From Periconia sp. R9002 (Eukaryota; Ascomycota; Dothideomycetes; Pleosporales; Periconiaceae): 37,876 bases of DNA. The stretch is from NCBI GenBank assembly GCA_023627715.1, contig JAMAHW010000159.1, positions 1 through 37,876 of the forward strand, in the 5' to 3' direction. Below are positions 21,618 to 31,722 of this stretch, in pieces (the stretch's first letter is position 1; every line of letters starts with the position of its first letter). The position numbers were made by a program, and so were the translations under genes. The notes beneath the pieces are model-generated. The model was not told where the DNA came from and did not search any database. It worked only from the letters and a program-made list of their open reading frames with translations.

Positions 21618-22126
21618 AGTTAGCGTTGCGCGCTACTTCCCTACAACGCATACCTGGCGTAAGCAATGGCAGTTAGTCGGTTAAAATGCACATCCGTGAG
21701 CGATGTGATCCTGTCAGATAAATGTTTTGCATACAATGAACCGACCTCCATGCACTCATTCTCTCTGACAGATCCACGCGTCGTTTCCGTTCCTGCAAAG
21801 CTATATTACCTCAGAACTGTGGTGCCGTTGCGCGCTAATTCTAAGTCAGGCGCTGATGCTTCAACGTAAAGTAGCATGAGCGCGCTCTTCCTATGATTGC
21901 AGGTGGGGCTGTTTCTTTGTGTAAACATGCCTAAGCTTCGTGACAGCGTGCACGGATATGCCTGCATTTACAAATGCCACTAATGCACCAGGCTCGTTGG
22001 AACGTTCTTCGTGTTGACAGCCAGGCCGTCTTGAATTGCTCACCGCTATCTGTGTTCACGAGCATGACCATATGCTGCACGAGATCCTCGGCGGTGGCCC
22101 GGGTAGGGCGCAACGCTAACGCTAAC
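21618..22126. mobile_element. Putative non-autonomous TIR element, about 510 bp
   Basis: The left end is AGTTAGCGTTGCGCGCTAC (21618-21636). The right end is GTAGGGCGCAACGCTAACGCT, whose reverse complement shares TTAGCGTTGCGC and CTAC. Immediately outside, CTAACG is repeated about three times (to 22132). An internal copy of the core (CGTTGCGCGCTA) lies at 21826-21837. No transposase is encoded; a 67-residue frame inside (21666-21869) is unremarkable. Exact ends and target duplication were not determined. Confidence 0.45.
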
Positions 22127-22132
22127 GCTAAC

Positions 22133-23800
22133 ACATTCCACTACCACTCCGGTCACATCGCCAAAATCCGTATGCCAGCTACGTGCAACGGTATCAATCA
22201 CTCTGAAAAGAAGGCGGAACAAATGTTGGTTTGAGTCAATGAGGAAGAAGAACGGTCCTAGTAACTTAGAATCTTTTTCTTGTCTTTTTCCAATCCCAAA
22301 ACCTGAGCCGGGTCTGCGGCGGCTACTTCCCTTCCAATAGGGATTTTCATGAAGTACTAGTGTATTGATTGTCTTCTTTACGAAAGGTTAGTAAGTGGAC
22401 CTGGAAATACGAGAGATCCAGGTGTACTCGTGTAGTAGGAGCGCTGGTTGCAACCGAATTTTCCGCAGCCGTGGCGACTGAGACTACGTGTCAGATATGA
22501 TGCTCGCATGCGATGAAAATACTTTTCATCGGTGATCATGTTTTTATGGATTGATTCTGCTGTGTTTATGTCTGCCAACTCTCTCGTGAGCTTTTACCCC
22601 TGGGCTAGTGCTGTGGTCTCTGCTTGATTGTGCAGATCCGACCTTAACGCACGCGTTCTATCTGATAGATGTATTGCTATCTAGGTCTAAGGTTGAGCTT
22701 CAAATTGAACACGATGTTTAGGGGGGACATCTTGGTCGTATATATACGTGCCTGTTCCCCGATCATCTGTAGATTGTATGCTATCCGTGATGGTGGTGCT
22801 TGGCGTGATAGTGTGTTACGTGACCTTAAGTGTACAACTGCGCAGTCGTGCTCTACTAATGTCCTCTGTTCGTCCTTTTAACTGCTGCACTATGATCTAA
22901 TATATGAATTATGAGCATAATTGTAACAGTAGTAGGGTGTATATTAGCACTATTAATTTATCGCATATTAGAAGGGATTCGTAAGTTCTATTATGTTTAC
23001 CTCCTATACTAGGTGATGAATAGCGGAAACAAGATTGGAGAGGTATTCTATATGTAGCGTCTCCCGTTCGATTTCGCGGCGTAATAAATATGTTAGATAG
23101 TGTGAATGGAGACCCCTTTGGACATAAGCGTGTAGACTGTGTGATGTTTCGTTAGTCACGCTTTGTGTTGATGTTATGTGTAGGAACTTGAGATTAATGT
23201 TTTTCTTTCTTATGGTTTCTCGTCCTGCCTCGATTGATAGGAAGAAAATCTCTACCGTTTTAAGACCGAAAAACGGTAGAATGATGGGCTTATATGTCTA
23301 GTTATCGTTGAGCCGAGTAGCAAACATTCTATGAATGGGGTTTCTCCGGTGCGGCTCGCTGCAGCTCCTATGTGAACTGTATGTAGGTATGGCGCCAGTA
23401 GTTGTATTGCATTGACAGCTAATTGGACCCTTTGAGTTGTGAGATAGGGGAGACGTTGACGGATAATTGCGGACTAAGATACTGCAAACCTGGGAGCGAG
23501 CAGCTATTAACAAATCCGCGACCCGATCTACTAGCAGCGCGACGATTGGTTGCAATACACCTGTTATAACCTCGCTACCCTGCTAACGCTAGTATTACTA
23601 AGGACGAGACAAATGAGTGGTAGAGAGTTAATATTAGAGTAGATCTCGTCATCTAGGAGGAGCGGGGATTGGATGCAACATTAATCCGAACTGAAACTAT
23701 GAGGTTGGTGCAAAGACATAGATAAATTCACCCCTAATTGCCTTATATTTGGAATTCAACAATTTTTGATTGAGCTTCGCCTCGTGATTTATACCTATCT
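22133..23800. other. Intergenic stretch; only a hairpin stands out
   Basis: No gene is supported in 1.6 kb. Several short frames on both strands (for example 22378-22578 and 23298-23555) have no recognisable features. The composition is intermediate. The one clear structure is the inverted repeat at 23251-23280, listed separately. Confidence 0.5.
23251..23280. repeat. Perfect 11-bp inverted repeat with 8-nt loop
   Basis: TCTACCGTTTT (23251-23261) and AAAACGGTAGA (23270-23280) are exact reverse complements around AAGACCGA. It could be a hairpin, a protein-binding palindrome or a mini-element end. No adjacent gene explains it. Confidence 0.8.
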
Positions 23801-26800
23801 AGATACTTATAGTTTTTTGGATTATGGAGCCCTTATAATCCTCGAGTGCCCTGTCTGCTAGCAGCCTACCCCTAGTTATCCTTAACCTAGTTACTATTAC
23901 TTCGATATTGCTTACTGCTGCAATTGCAATACTAGTCTTAGGTAGGAAAAGTAGCAATATTCCTCATGCCAACCCTCTAGCGTAGTTTTCCCTAATAATT
24001 ATAATGCAACTAGACGCTATGAAACGCGGTATAAAGATCTTAGATAATACTAAAAAGCGGTTTCCTAGTAGTACATTTAAAATAATTAATAATAACAGAG
24101 AAATAATTATTCTACTATTACGCTGTGTAAATAGTATTTGGAACAAAAAAGGTTTAAGCTTTAGGAAAGCAATTAGAAGTGTAGGATAGATCTACTATTT
24201 CGTTTTAAGGCAGGAAATACTAACCTTTTAGGACTTCCACACTCATATTCTAGGATTCCAGCCTCTAAGTATCTTAGATCACTAGGGATAGGTGGTACAG
24301 AGTCTTGCTAGGAAATCACTTACTAAACTTCTAAGTAAGTTTAGTATAAGACGTCGATTTAGTAAGATACGTAGTTTATAACGTATACATCTAGATACTA
24401 TTACCGCGCCCCTAGCGTCTAAAGCTGCCTTCGCATTTAACCTTATCTTTAGTAATTCTACTAGTAAGGCTTCTAATCTAGATAGTCTTTTTATAGTTAA
24501 TATTATCTAATTTAAAGTAGACTAGAAAGAAACCCTTATTTTAAAATCTATACTAGACGTTATTACCCGTTTTTCGTCGCGTGTTTTCTTAGGCAATAAA
24601 CTTTACCGTAACTAAAATTAGCTTAAAGTTATAAAGAAATATACTGTAGACTGTTTTTAAGCAGCATAAAAAATAACGCTTATACCTAGTAGCGTTAAAT
24701 TCCTCCTTCCTATCTTCTCTCTATAATATAGGATAGTTCGTAACTAGATGTAGCGCGCTTAGGAGCTAATAAAGCCTATAATTAAAAAACGTCGCACAAT
24801 TAAAAAACAAGCTTATATAGTAGGAAAACTAATTCTAACGTTTAATAATTTAATTAATTAGGCCGAAGCGGAATGTAAGGGCTTTAGCTATAATTATATA
24901 TCTATTTAGCTTACTCTATCTTTTACTACTATACACACCACGTTGGATCTCTTATTAAAAATTATACTACTCTTAGCTAACAACCTAGCGCTAATAGATC
25001 TACTACGCTAGGAAATAATTAGCGTCCTAAAAAAAGATTATTAGAGCAAAACCTTATTATATAATATAAAGCTGTTAGACAGTATAATAAAGGAAGTATA
25101 GAGAGTTATACCTAATAATTAGCGTAAGTTTTAATCTACCTGGCTTTTTAATACGATTATATTAATAATATATATAAAGTAAGCATACGCTAGATTATAA
25201 CTAAAAACGTATACTTAGAAAAAGAGAATATTACTATCCGTAAGGGTTAGTATATTATAGTTAATACTACTTAAGTGGATAACCTAGCTTTATACGAAAA
25301 CCTAGAGAAATTTAATATATACCGCTAGTTACGCTTACGAGAAAAGCCTAAATATACTAATAAGGTATACTTCGTTAGTATAAGTCCTAATCACTAGCTT
25401 TTAGGTATAGAATGCATACCTACCCTAGTTGTTTCTTTACAGCTAATAAGATTAAGATCGCACTTTATTACCTACTTCTAAAATATAACTAAGAAGTAGC
25501 TCCTAGAACAACTACTAAGCTACTTACCTTTAGAACTATCTACATTATAAACTTAAAGAATACTTTAAGGTATAAGAAAAGAGAGGTAGAGATTAACTTA
25601 GAAGCTTTAAAGTTTAATTAGGTAGATATACTTAAATAGTATTTAAGGATAAATGTAGTAAGAAAAAAGCTTTTCTACTACCGCTAAGTTAAAGGTAAAG
25701 GCAACTTAGAAGAAAAAACCCTTAAAGCTGAAGCTAAGGCTAGAATCGTACGTAAGAGCGTAGTAGTGATATTTACTCTACTAATAACTAGCCAACCTAT
25801 AAAGCTACTAGGGAAATGAAAGCTAATTTTTATACCTAATCCTAAAGTTATATTTCTTTAGATATAGAGTGTAATTATATTAGAATCTTATTATTAATAA
25901 TAAAATATAAATATCTTATATAACTTCCCTCTTCAAGCCTTTAAAGGGGTATTAAGAGTGCAGTTAATAGATTAGGGTTTAGGGAATGCATACAAAAATC
26001 TAGCTAACTATTACCTACGCCCCTATTAGAACCTATAGAATAGGTGCAGAAAGAAGCAAAGTGGAAATTAAGAGGATTAGGGACAAGCATTAACGAATTA
26101 GACGTATAGATCTATTTATCTATTATTAGGTTGTTACACTAAAGTAGGTAAACGAGTAAATCTAATTATGTATTAAAACGTAACGTAGTATTTAGAATAG
26201 AGAATTTAATTTATTAGATCTTATTATCTTATAGAATTAACACGTATTCTAAGGAATAATATATATTTAGAGTTATAGAGTAGGGAGTTTACTATATTAA
26301 TAGGGCGCGTTTTAAAATATATATAAAGGGCTTAGCCTAACGCGGATATTCTATTACTAAAAAATAATAACCCTAACAACATATTTTTAGATAGTACTAT
26401 TAGTCGTAGTATATTACTAAAGTACGTCCACATAATATAGCTAGCTTAAAAGGTATACCAGCTCCCTACTAGGGTATACAGAAAAGTTATTAGGTCTAAG
26501 AACACTAAGGACAGAATATAATTAATACACATTTTAATTAACTACATAAGCATTATTATAGTAAATTATTAAAAACTACCTTAAATCTAATAATAGAGGC
26601 TCTCTAAGGTTAAAGGTAGCCTTAAAAAAAGTAACAGTAGTACCTTAAAATCTCTATAGAAGAACCTATAAACACTTGCGAGTATAAATTCCTAAACTAT
26701 CTAAAGCTATACTAGAGTATAAAGTTTTACTAGTTGTCTTTATATAACTTGCTACTCTAATCCAAGCATTATATGCAACTAGAAGAGACAATCTATTAAC

Positions 26801-27450
26801 TTAGAGAATAAGTAGGCTATATATTAAACTATATTTATGCTAACCTCTATCGTTTTATTATATTTACTAAGCCAGTAAAAAATAGCGTTAGCTTAGGCCT
26901 TATCCTAACTTACCTTCTCTTTGTGTAGATTGGATTAGTCGAGATATACTTAGTCTGTCTAAAATATCCTCTAGGCTGTTCTCTAGAACCTACTTATTAT
27001 AGTAAATAGGGTTTTGTTATAATAAGAAAGAAATAATTGATCCAAATAACATAATTAAATACTGCATATCCCCTAACATTTAATTAGAGTATATTACTAA
27101 TGATAATGCGACCTTTTATTCCAAGGGAAGACATTAAAAGGAATAAACAAGTAAAAAAAAGTGTTAGGGCCTAGCTACTTTGTCTACTTCTAACGTACCA
27201 TAACTTAGATAACTTTTAAACTTAGTGGGTTTACTAATAACCTAGCTTCGCAGGAGAAGATTGCTTAGGTAAGAAATAAGAGATAAACAACTGCTATAAG
27301 CGGTATCCCTAAAAGGGCGAAGGGCATTATTACTTATAAGGCTCTAGCACGTAATCTGTCTAAGATTCGAAGGTGCTAGGTAAAATGCTAGTACTTAGCA
27401 CGCTAAAAATACAAAGTAACCAGGCTACCTTAGTACTAGTAGACAACCTT
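23800..27450. repeat. Second large RIP-degraded block, probably a dead transposon
   Basis: The stretch is AT-rich, with TA-words and stops in all six frames, and depleted but not devoid of CA/TG. Protein-like residues surface briefly (for example a KIKIALYYL stretch near 25450), but no domain could be identified with confidence. No long terminal repeats were recognised by eye. A 61-residue frame at 24004-24189, rich in Lys, Arg and Ile, may be a chance survivor. Confidence 0.6.
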
Positions 27451-28119
27451 CCTTGGGGCACAGTTATATGCAATAAAAGTACAAGGGCAATAGGTATCGC
27501 GGTATTGGGTTTGCGACCGTCAATAAACCACAGCACAGTATAAATTCCAAACAGTAAATGTTAAGTGTGTAGCTTTCTAGTCAGAAGATTTCATTAACGA
27601 TGCAGACTATCAAGCGAGTATACGCTTACTATATACTTCCAATCCTAGAGTCACTTTATTGCTTTAGAACTCTATGTTTGACAGAGTCCCGGAGGCGCAG
27701 AGACCTACTCAAAATGCAGAATTAATCACGTAACTACTCATGTGTCTAAGTAGTGTTCTGCTTCAGGCCCGAGGTCCGCATCCTCGCCATCCAACCACCA
27801 TTCGTCTTCAGTGCAATCACCCTAAGGCGCAAGTGTAATATAAAGGCTGTAAGAATGCTTTTATTAGTAGTAATTTACCTCGTACAACTTGATAACTTAA
27901 AACAAACTCTAAAGTAAGTTCATATGTGTATATTTAATATAACAAAATTTTAATGTAAGATACTCCTATAAGTAATAATGAGAGCAAAGCATGTTGAAAA
28001 AGATATAAAGACAGAAATCTATCGAACAGAAAATGGGGGTTACTTCGCGATCCTCGCTTGAGACTTCTACCCCTACGTCGGGGGTATCCGTTCCGCTCCC
28101 ACATACCACCACCATTATA
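27451..28119. other. Intergenic, downstream of the secreted-protein gene
   Basis: Composition returns to normal around 27480. No gene, RNA or repeat was recognised. Confidence 0.5.
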
Positions 28120-29118
28120 TCAAGAACCAAGCTTATTCACCCCCAAACATGTAAGCTCAAAAAGCGCCGACGCGATACCTCCGACCTCCGGGATTGCATC
28201 AAGTGCAGTCTTGATAGCTGTCTCCGAGAGACCTCCACAGTCAAGGTCATTCTGAGCCTTCGCCCCTCCCGTCGTACATGAGGCAGTCATATCGGCCTCC
28301 AATTGAGCCAGTATAGCTCCCGTCTCGCTTCTCAGCACCACTTGCAAAAAAGTAGCAATGCCACCCTCTTTATGTGCTTGGTTAGCAGTTTCTTTCAGGA
28401 GGTTTGCCATGTAGTCTCGCTGGGCGGCGTTACTGAATGTGCCTTTGATGTTGCAAAAGGCCGAGCAGGTTGTGCTTGGACACCTAGGTGCAATAAGCAT
28501 TGTTCTAACCGGTGTGAACGGCAACCATGTTACTAACCTAGCGTGACCCACACAGTGGCTGTCAACTGTCGTGATCCCTTGGTCGCTGGATTGCGCATTG
28601 GGGTCACATCCTGTATCCTCGCAAGCAGTTTTCACGGCCGAGATGACCAAATCTCCAATAGGGTTCTGAGGATCGTAGTCCGCACGGGCTTTTCCAATCG
28701 TGACCACGGCAGTGGAGCCAGCGAGAGGATTGTCAAATTTGGCTTGGCTAAAGCAGATGGCACTTGCGCCACGGAAGGCAGCACACGTTGGTGTCTCGAC
28801 CGAGAATATAACGTTCTGGCAGCTCGAGTCGGAATATAGATTGCATTTGAACCCCTTGTTCACAGTTATAGCCTGTGGATGGTGCTGTCAGTAATTGAAC
28901 AAAGGTGTTGTGTGGTGTTGGAAATATAAGGCTAGCATTACCTTGACGGAGGTATAGTTGCCGAAGGTCTGGCAGCCGCTGCTTGAGAACTGGGCACCCG
29001 GATTTTCTTGCATATTGCCGATGACATTGCCACGGCAGCTGTCTCCATCGATGAGTTGGATCAGGACATCTGCGGCGGCGGCGGACTGTAAGAACAAAAG
29101 AGCTAGAGAGGGCCGCAT
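28120..29118 (-). CDS. Secreted cysteine-containing protein, 309 residues, two exons
   Basis: Exon 1 is 29118-28942 (59 residues), the intron 28941-28873 (69 nt, GTAATG donor, TACTGAC branch, CCACAG acceptor), and exon 2 28872-28120 (250 residues). The product begins with a signal peptide (MRPSLALLFLQSAAAADV; cleavage near Ala16). The mature protein has many cysteines spread along it, including SCRG, GCQT, KCNLYSDSSCQN, TCAAFRG and a CPSTTCSAFC cluster. An Asn-Tyr-Thr glycosylation site lies near residue 55. The C-terminal part (AIPEVGGIASALFELTC) is hydrophobic and Gly-rich. A second in-frame acceptor 12 nt upstream would add four residues. I do not recognise the family. The frame is intact, GC-normal and preceded by a TATA box, so expression is plausible. 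Extracellular location is inferred from the signal peptide. Confidence 0.8.
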
Positions 29119-29247
29119 GCTGAGATTCTAATGCCAAATTACGAATGCAGGAGCTAGTTTGGACTTTGAGTGTTGCGCTGTACCACGTCGGTGTCAACGG
29201 AGCCTGTACTGATAAAGCGGGAAACATGTTATAGCGAGCTGCACAGG

Positions 29248-29255
29248 CTTTTATA
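29248..29255 (-). promoter_or_regulatory. TATA box of the 309-residue secreted-protein gene
   Basis: The minus strand reads TATAAAAG about 130 bases upstream of the ATG at 29118. Position and match suit a core promoter of a strongly or conditionally expressed fungal gene. Confidence 0.5.
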
Positions 29256-30356
29256 CTCTGCTTCAGCATCAGGACGACGAAACAATGTCTATGCCGCGAT
29301 TACTTGATGACGCTTCCTTGTGCCGAGCCTCACAAAGGATGTTGGCGTAATATTCAAATGACCAGATACTGGCCTATGTGAGCCAGTAGCACAGGTACCT
29401 AGTGGGATGGGTATAGCATCCAAAAAATCACCAATGGGGGCTTACTTCGAGATTCCTGAATGTCCGTCGAGGAGGATGAACTCTGGATCATGAACTACAT
29501 TAGGTATAGTTATTGGGTAGCTCGGCTTTGTGAATTGACGTCTGACACGTCGTACTATATTAGGAGGATTATAAATAGCATAACGAAGGACGAACAGGTA
29601 CAGAGGATACGGCAATCTGAGACGCCGGCTGTTTCCGGTCGGCACAAAAAGAGGACCGGACGAGTGACAAGATAGGAGGACTTTTACACAATGCGACACG
29701 GCGAAGGAAAGCAATCGAGAGTTTGGGAGTTGAGGTAGTTACAGGTGGCGTACTTGTAGCCAATGTCGAAGCTTGGCTTGTGAACTACTCAGAGTCAACC
29801 TTGCAGGCTCTTGATATCTGGAGAAGAAGACAAGGCGTAAAAATAAGGCCATTCTTGAGCTAACAGTCTCGAACTCAGCTTTGAAGCAGCCACAGTAAGA
29901 AGACAAGATGGAAGCAGTGATGAAATTAGGTCTTTTTTGTTAATTTATCGACAAATGTCCGGCATAACATAAACAGCAGTTCAGATAATAGTGATGATGT
30001 TTGGCTAGTCAACATCAGCTTCCTTCTCTGAGAGGGCAGCAGTGTCTAGTTCTCTCAAAAACAGCGGCAGTCACCCATGTGTGAACTTGAGCTTTTTTTC
30101 CCGCCAATAGTTTAGTATCTGTTTCCTGAAGAAACCAGGGTTTCTTTCAATGCATGAAGGACGGTGAAATCTTCCAATCACAAGGTCATGTCAGCAAAAG
30201 GTCGTTCCTGACCATCTGGTGTCTGTACGCCTCTTCTTGCACATCACATAGGCACAGATGGCGCCAAAATGGACCATTTTCGTTTATTGGGAAGGGTGCA
30301 CTACAGACAGGGTGGATGTATGGATGAGTCCAAATCAGCGTTGCACACTCGGTTTA
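29256..30356. other. Mostly non-coding; one unrecognised open frame at about 29618-29863 (+)
   Basis: From about 29618 a plus-strand frame without ATG runs some 80 codons to TAA at 29861-29863. It contains GGLLHNATRRRKAIESLGVE, then VVTGGVLVANVEAWLVNY and a basic end. It is protein-like in composition, with a helical Arg/Lys-rich segment, but matches nothing I can name; it may be the tail of a dead transposase or gene. The remaining bases hold no feature I can support. Confidence 0.35.
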
Positions 30357-30454
30357 AGTTAGCGTTGCGCCCTTCGCGTCGGTACCGGAAGGACCTCGCT
30401 TCCGTGTCCGAGTGGAGAAGGTAACTTAGTTATACGTAGCGCGCAACGCTAACT
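30357..30454. mobile_element. 98-bp miniature inverted-repeat element
   Basis: The left end is AGTTAGCGTTGCGCCCTTC (30357-30375). The right end is GTAGCGCGCAACGCTAACT (30436-30454), which reads AGTTAGCGTTGCGCGCTAC on the other strand. The first 14 bases of the two ends are identical. Nothing is encoded inside. The same end motif occurs at 21463, 21618, 21826 and 22106, so this is a repeated family. No clear target-site duplication was seen (TA on the left, GA on the right). It lies about 290 bp upstream of the cysteine-rich secreted-protein gene. Confidence 0.6.
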
Positions 30455-30642
30455 GAAGGTCGCGCGGCAATGGCATTTATCTTCACTAGGTACGCCAGAT
30501 CGGTACGTTCGCCTATGACCTGACCAATGAGATTGATATTAACACTACTATGTCGTAGAGACTAAGGAAACCTGGTGGTAAGGTACGTATGTTGGCTTCT
30601 CCGACGTTGTCCGTCAGCTAATGCTAAGAACTAGAAATGAAG

Positions 30643-30648
30643 TATATA
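30643..30648 (+). promoter_or_regulatory. TATA-like box upstream of the cysteine-rich secreted protein
   Basis: GTATATAAC lies about 95 bases before the ATG at 30741, a usual distance for a fungal core promoter. Confidence 0.4.
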
Positions 30649-30740
30649 ACGACCAACGCCGTATGTTGTTCTGTCTCTTCATCTTAGCAGAACGTACCCA
30701 GGAACCCCCCCAAATTCCCTCAGAGAAATCACGCACAGCT

Positions 30741-31031
30741 ATGCTACCCAATTACCTCCTTTTCGGCTTCTTTGGCTTCTTCATTACAGGAACAGTTGCA
30801 ATTTCCTGCACAGGTTCACAAGATTGTAACGTTGACGCCTGTATCAATGGACAATGCCCCGATGGCGCTCCCAATAAAAGCCTCGCTTCGCCCGCTTGTT
30901 TTGTAAGTTCCGTTGAACGCATAGGCTCATGCTGGATCACTAATCTATGCTAGGGGAGCCCTCCTGATGCGGAATGCTTTTATATATGCGAAGCCGATCC
31001 AGGCACCAACGTTATAGCACTGAAGTGCTAG
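30741..31031 (+). CDS. Small cysteine-rich secreted protein, 79 residues, 8 Cys, two exons
   Basis: Exon 1 is 30741-30902 (54 residues), the intron 30903-30953 (51 nt, GTAAGT donor, CACTAAT branch, CTAG acceptor), and exon 2 30954-31031 (25 residues). The N terminus is a hydrophobic signal peptide (LLFGFFGFFITGTVA), with likely cleavage just before Ile-Ser-Cys or Ser-Cys. The mature protein is about 58 residues with eight cysteines, ending on a terminal Cys: four in exon 1 before the Pro-Asp-Gly turn, one at the exon end (PAC) and three in exon 2 (AEC, YIC, LKC). Eight cysteines permit four disulfides, and the size and signal suit an apoplastic effector-like or defensin-like protein. Without splicing the frame stops at 30951-30953 with seven cysteines, so the splice is favoured but not proven. 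An upstream in-frame ATG at 30621 would bury the signal peptide and is rejected. No family recognised. Confidence 0.65.
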
Positions 31032-31075
31032 TGATAGAGCAAGTTGATATTGGAAGCCTTGAAAACATGACGAAC

Positions 31076-31133
31076 TAGGTCTAGGGCTAGGGCTAGGGCT
31101 TAGGTTTAGGTCTAGGTTTAGGTCTAGGTCTAA
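31076..31133 (+). repeat. Degenerate telomere-like hexamer array
   Basis: About nine 6-bp units are seen on the plus strand, of the forms TAGGGC, TTAGGT and CTAGGT, ending CTAAC. They are one or two changes from TTAGGG. The array begins about 45 bp after the stop of the cysteine-rich secreted-protein gene. Confidence 0.75.
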
Positions 31134-31722
31134 CTCCATTATACATTGAAAGAGACTGCCTTTTATTGAAATTGCACCAAAATATTTAGCGTACGCACAG
31201 ATAATCGAGTGCCTTTCATTGAAACTTCAGAGTGCCTTTCTTTGCTCTTTCAGTACCTATAGCATAGGCTCTATTCATTTGCTGTTAGTGTAGCTCTATC
31301 TTTAATGGGTGAGAGGATTAAACGCGTTTGGCCATTAATCCCTTGAGAAACCCTAATTGAGCGACCTTTAATCCCTTGACTCAGCAAGATCATCAGGATT
31401 AATAGCAAGACGCCCTCCTTTTCCACTGCAAACTCACAGTCTGATGCAGAAAATTCAGCCGCATCGATTGCACCCACTTTCAAAATAAACAAGCTGTAAT
31501 TGCGCGAGATAATTAGTAAATTGTATTGCAAATGTAGTGTTCGCGGGAGTCGGCCGTGCACGCGTAAGTATTCGCACCGGAGAGCATTCCGACAGGCAAG
31601 GCACCAGTAACACAACGTCAATCAGCAGATAGCAAATTACCGTAGAGACGCCCAAAAAACAGGGCTAGGCTATAAACAGGTACAGTATCCATCAATATAT
31701 TCAAAGACATAGGATCAATATA
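31134..31722. other. Intergenic, upstream of the OrsD-family gene
   Basis: No gene supported. A short motif (ga.tgcctttcattgaa) recurs around 31153, 31208 and 31231. The rest is featureless; it should contain the promoter of the next gene. Confidence 0.45.

Noticed and set aside
23800..27450. LTR retrotransposon with recognisable LTRs
   Set aside because: No pair of long direct repeats, primer-binding site or readable reverse transcriptase motif could be found by eye; left unclassified.
30621..30740. Upstream in-frame ATG for the cysteine-rich secreted protein
   Set aside because: It would place 40 charged residues before the signal peptide and start upstream of the likely TATA box.
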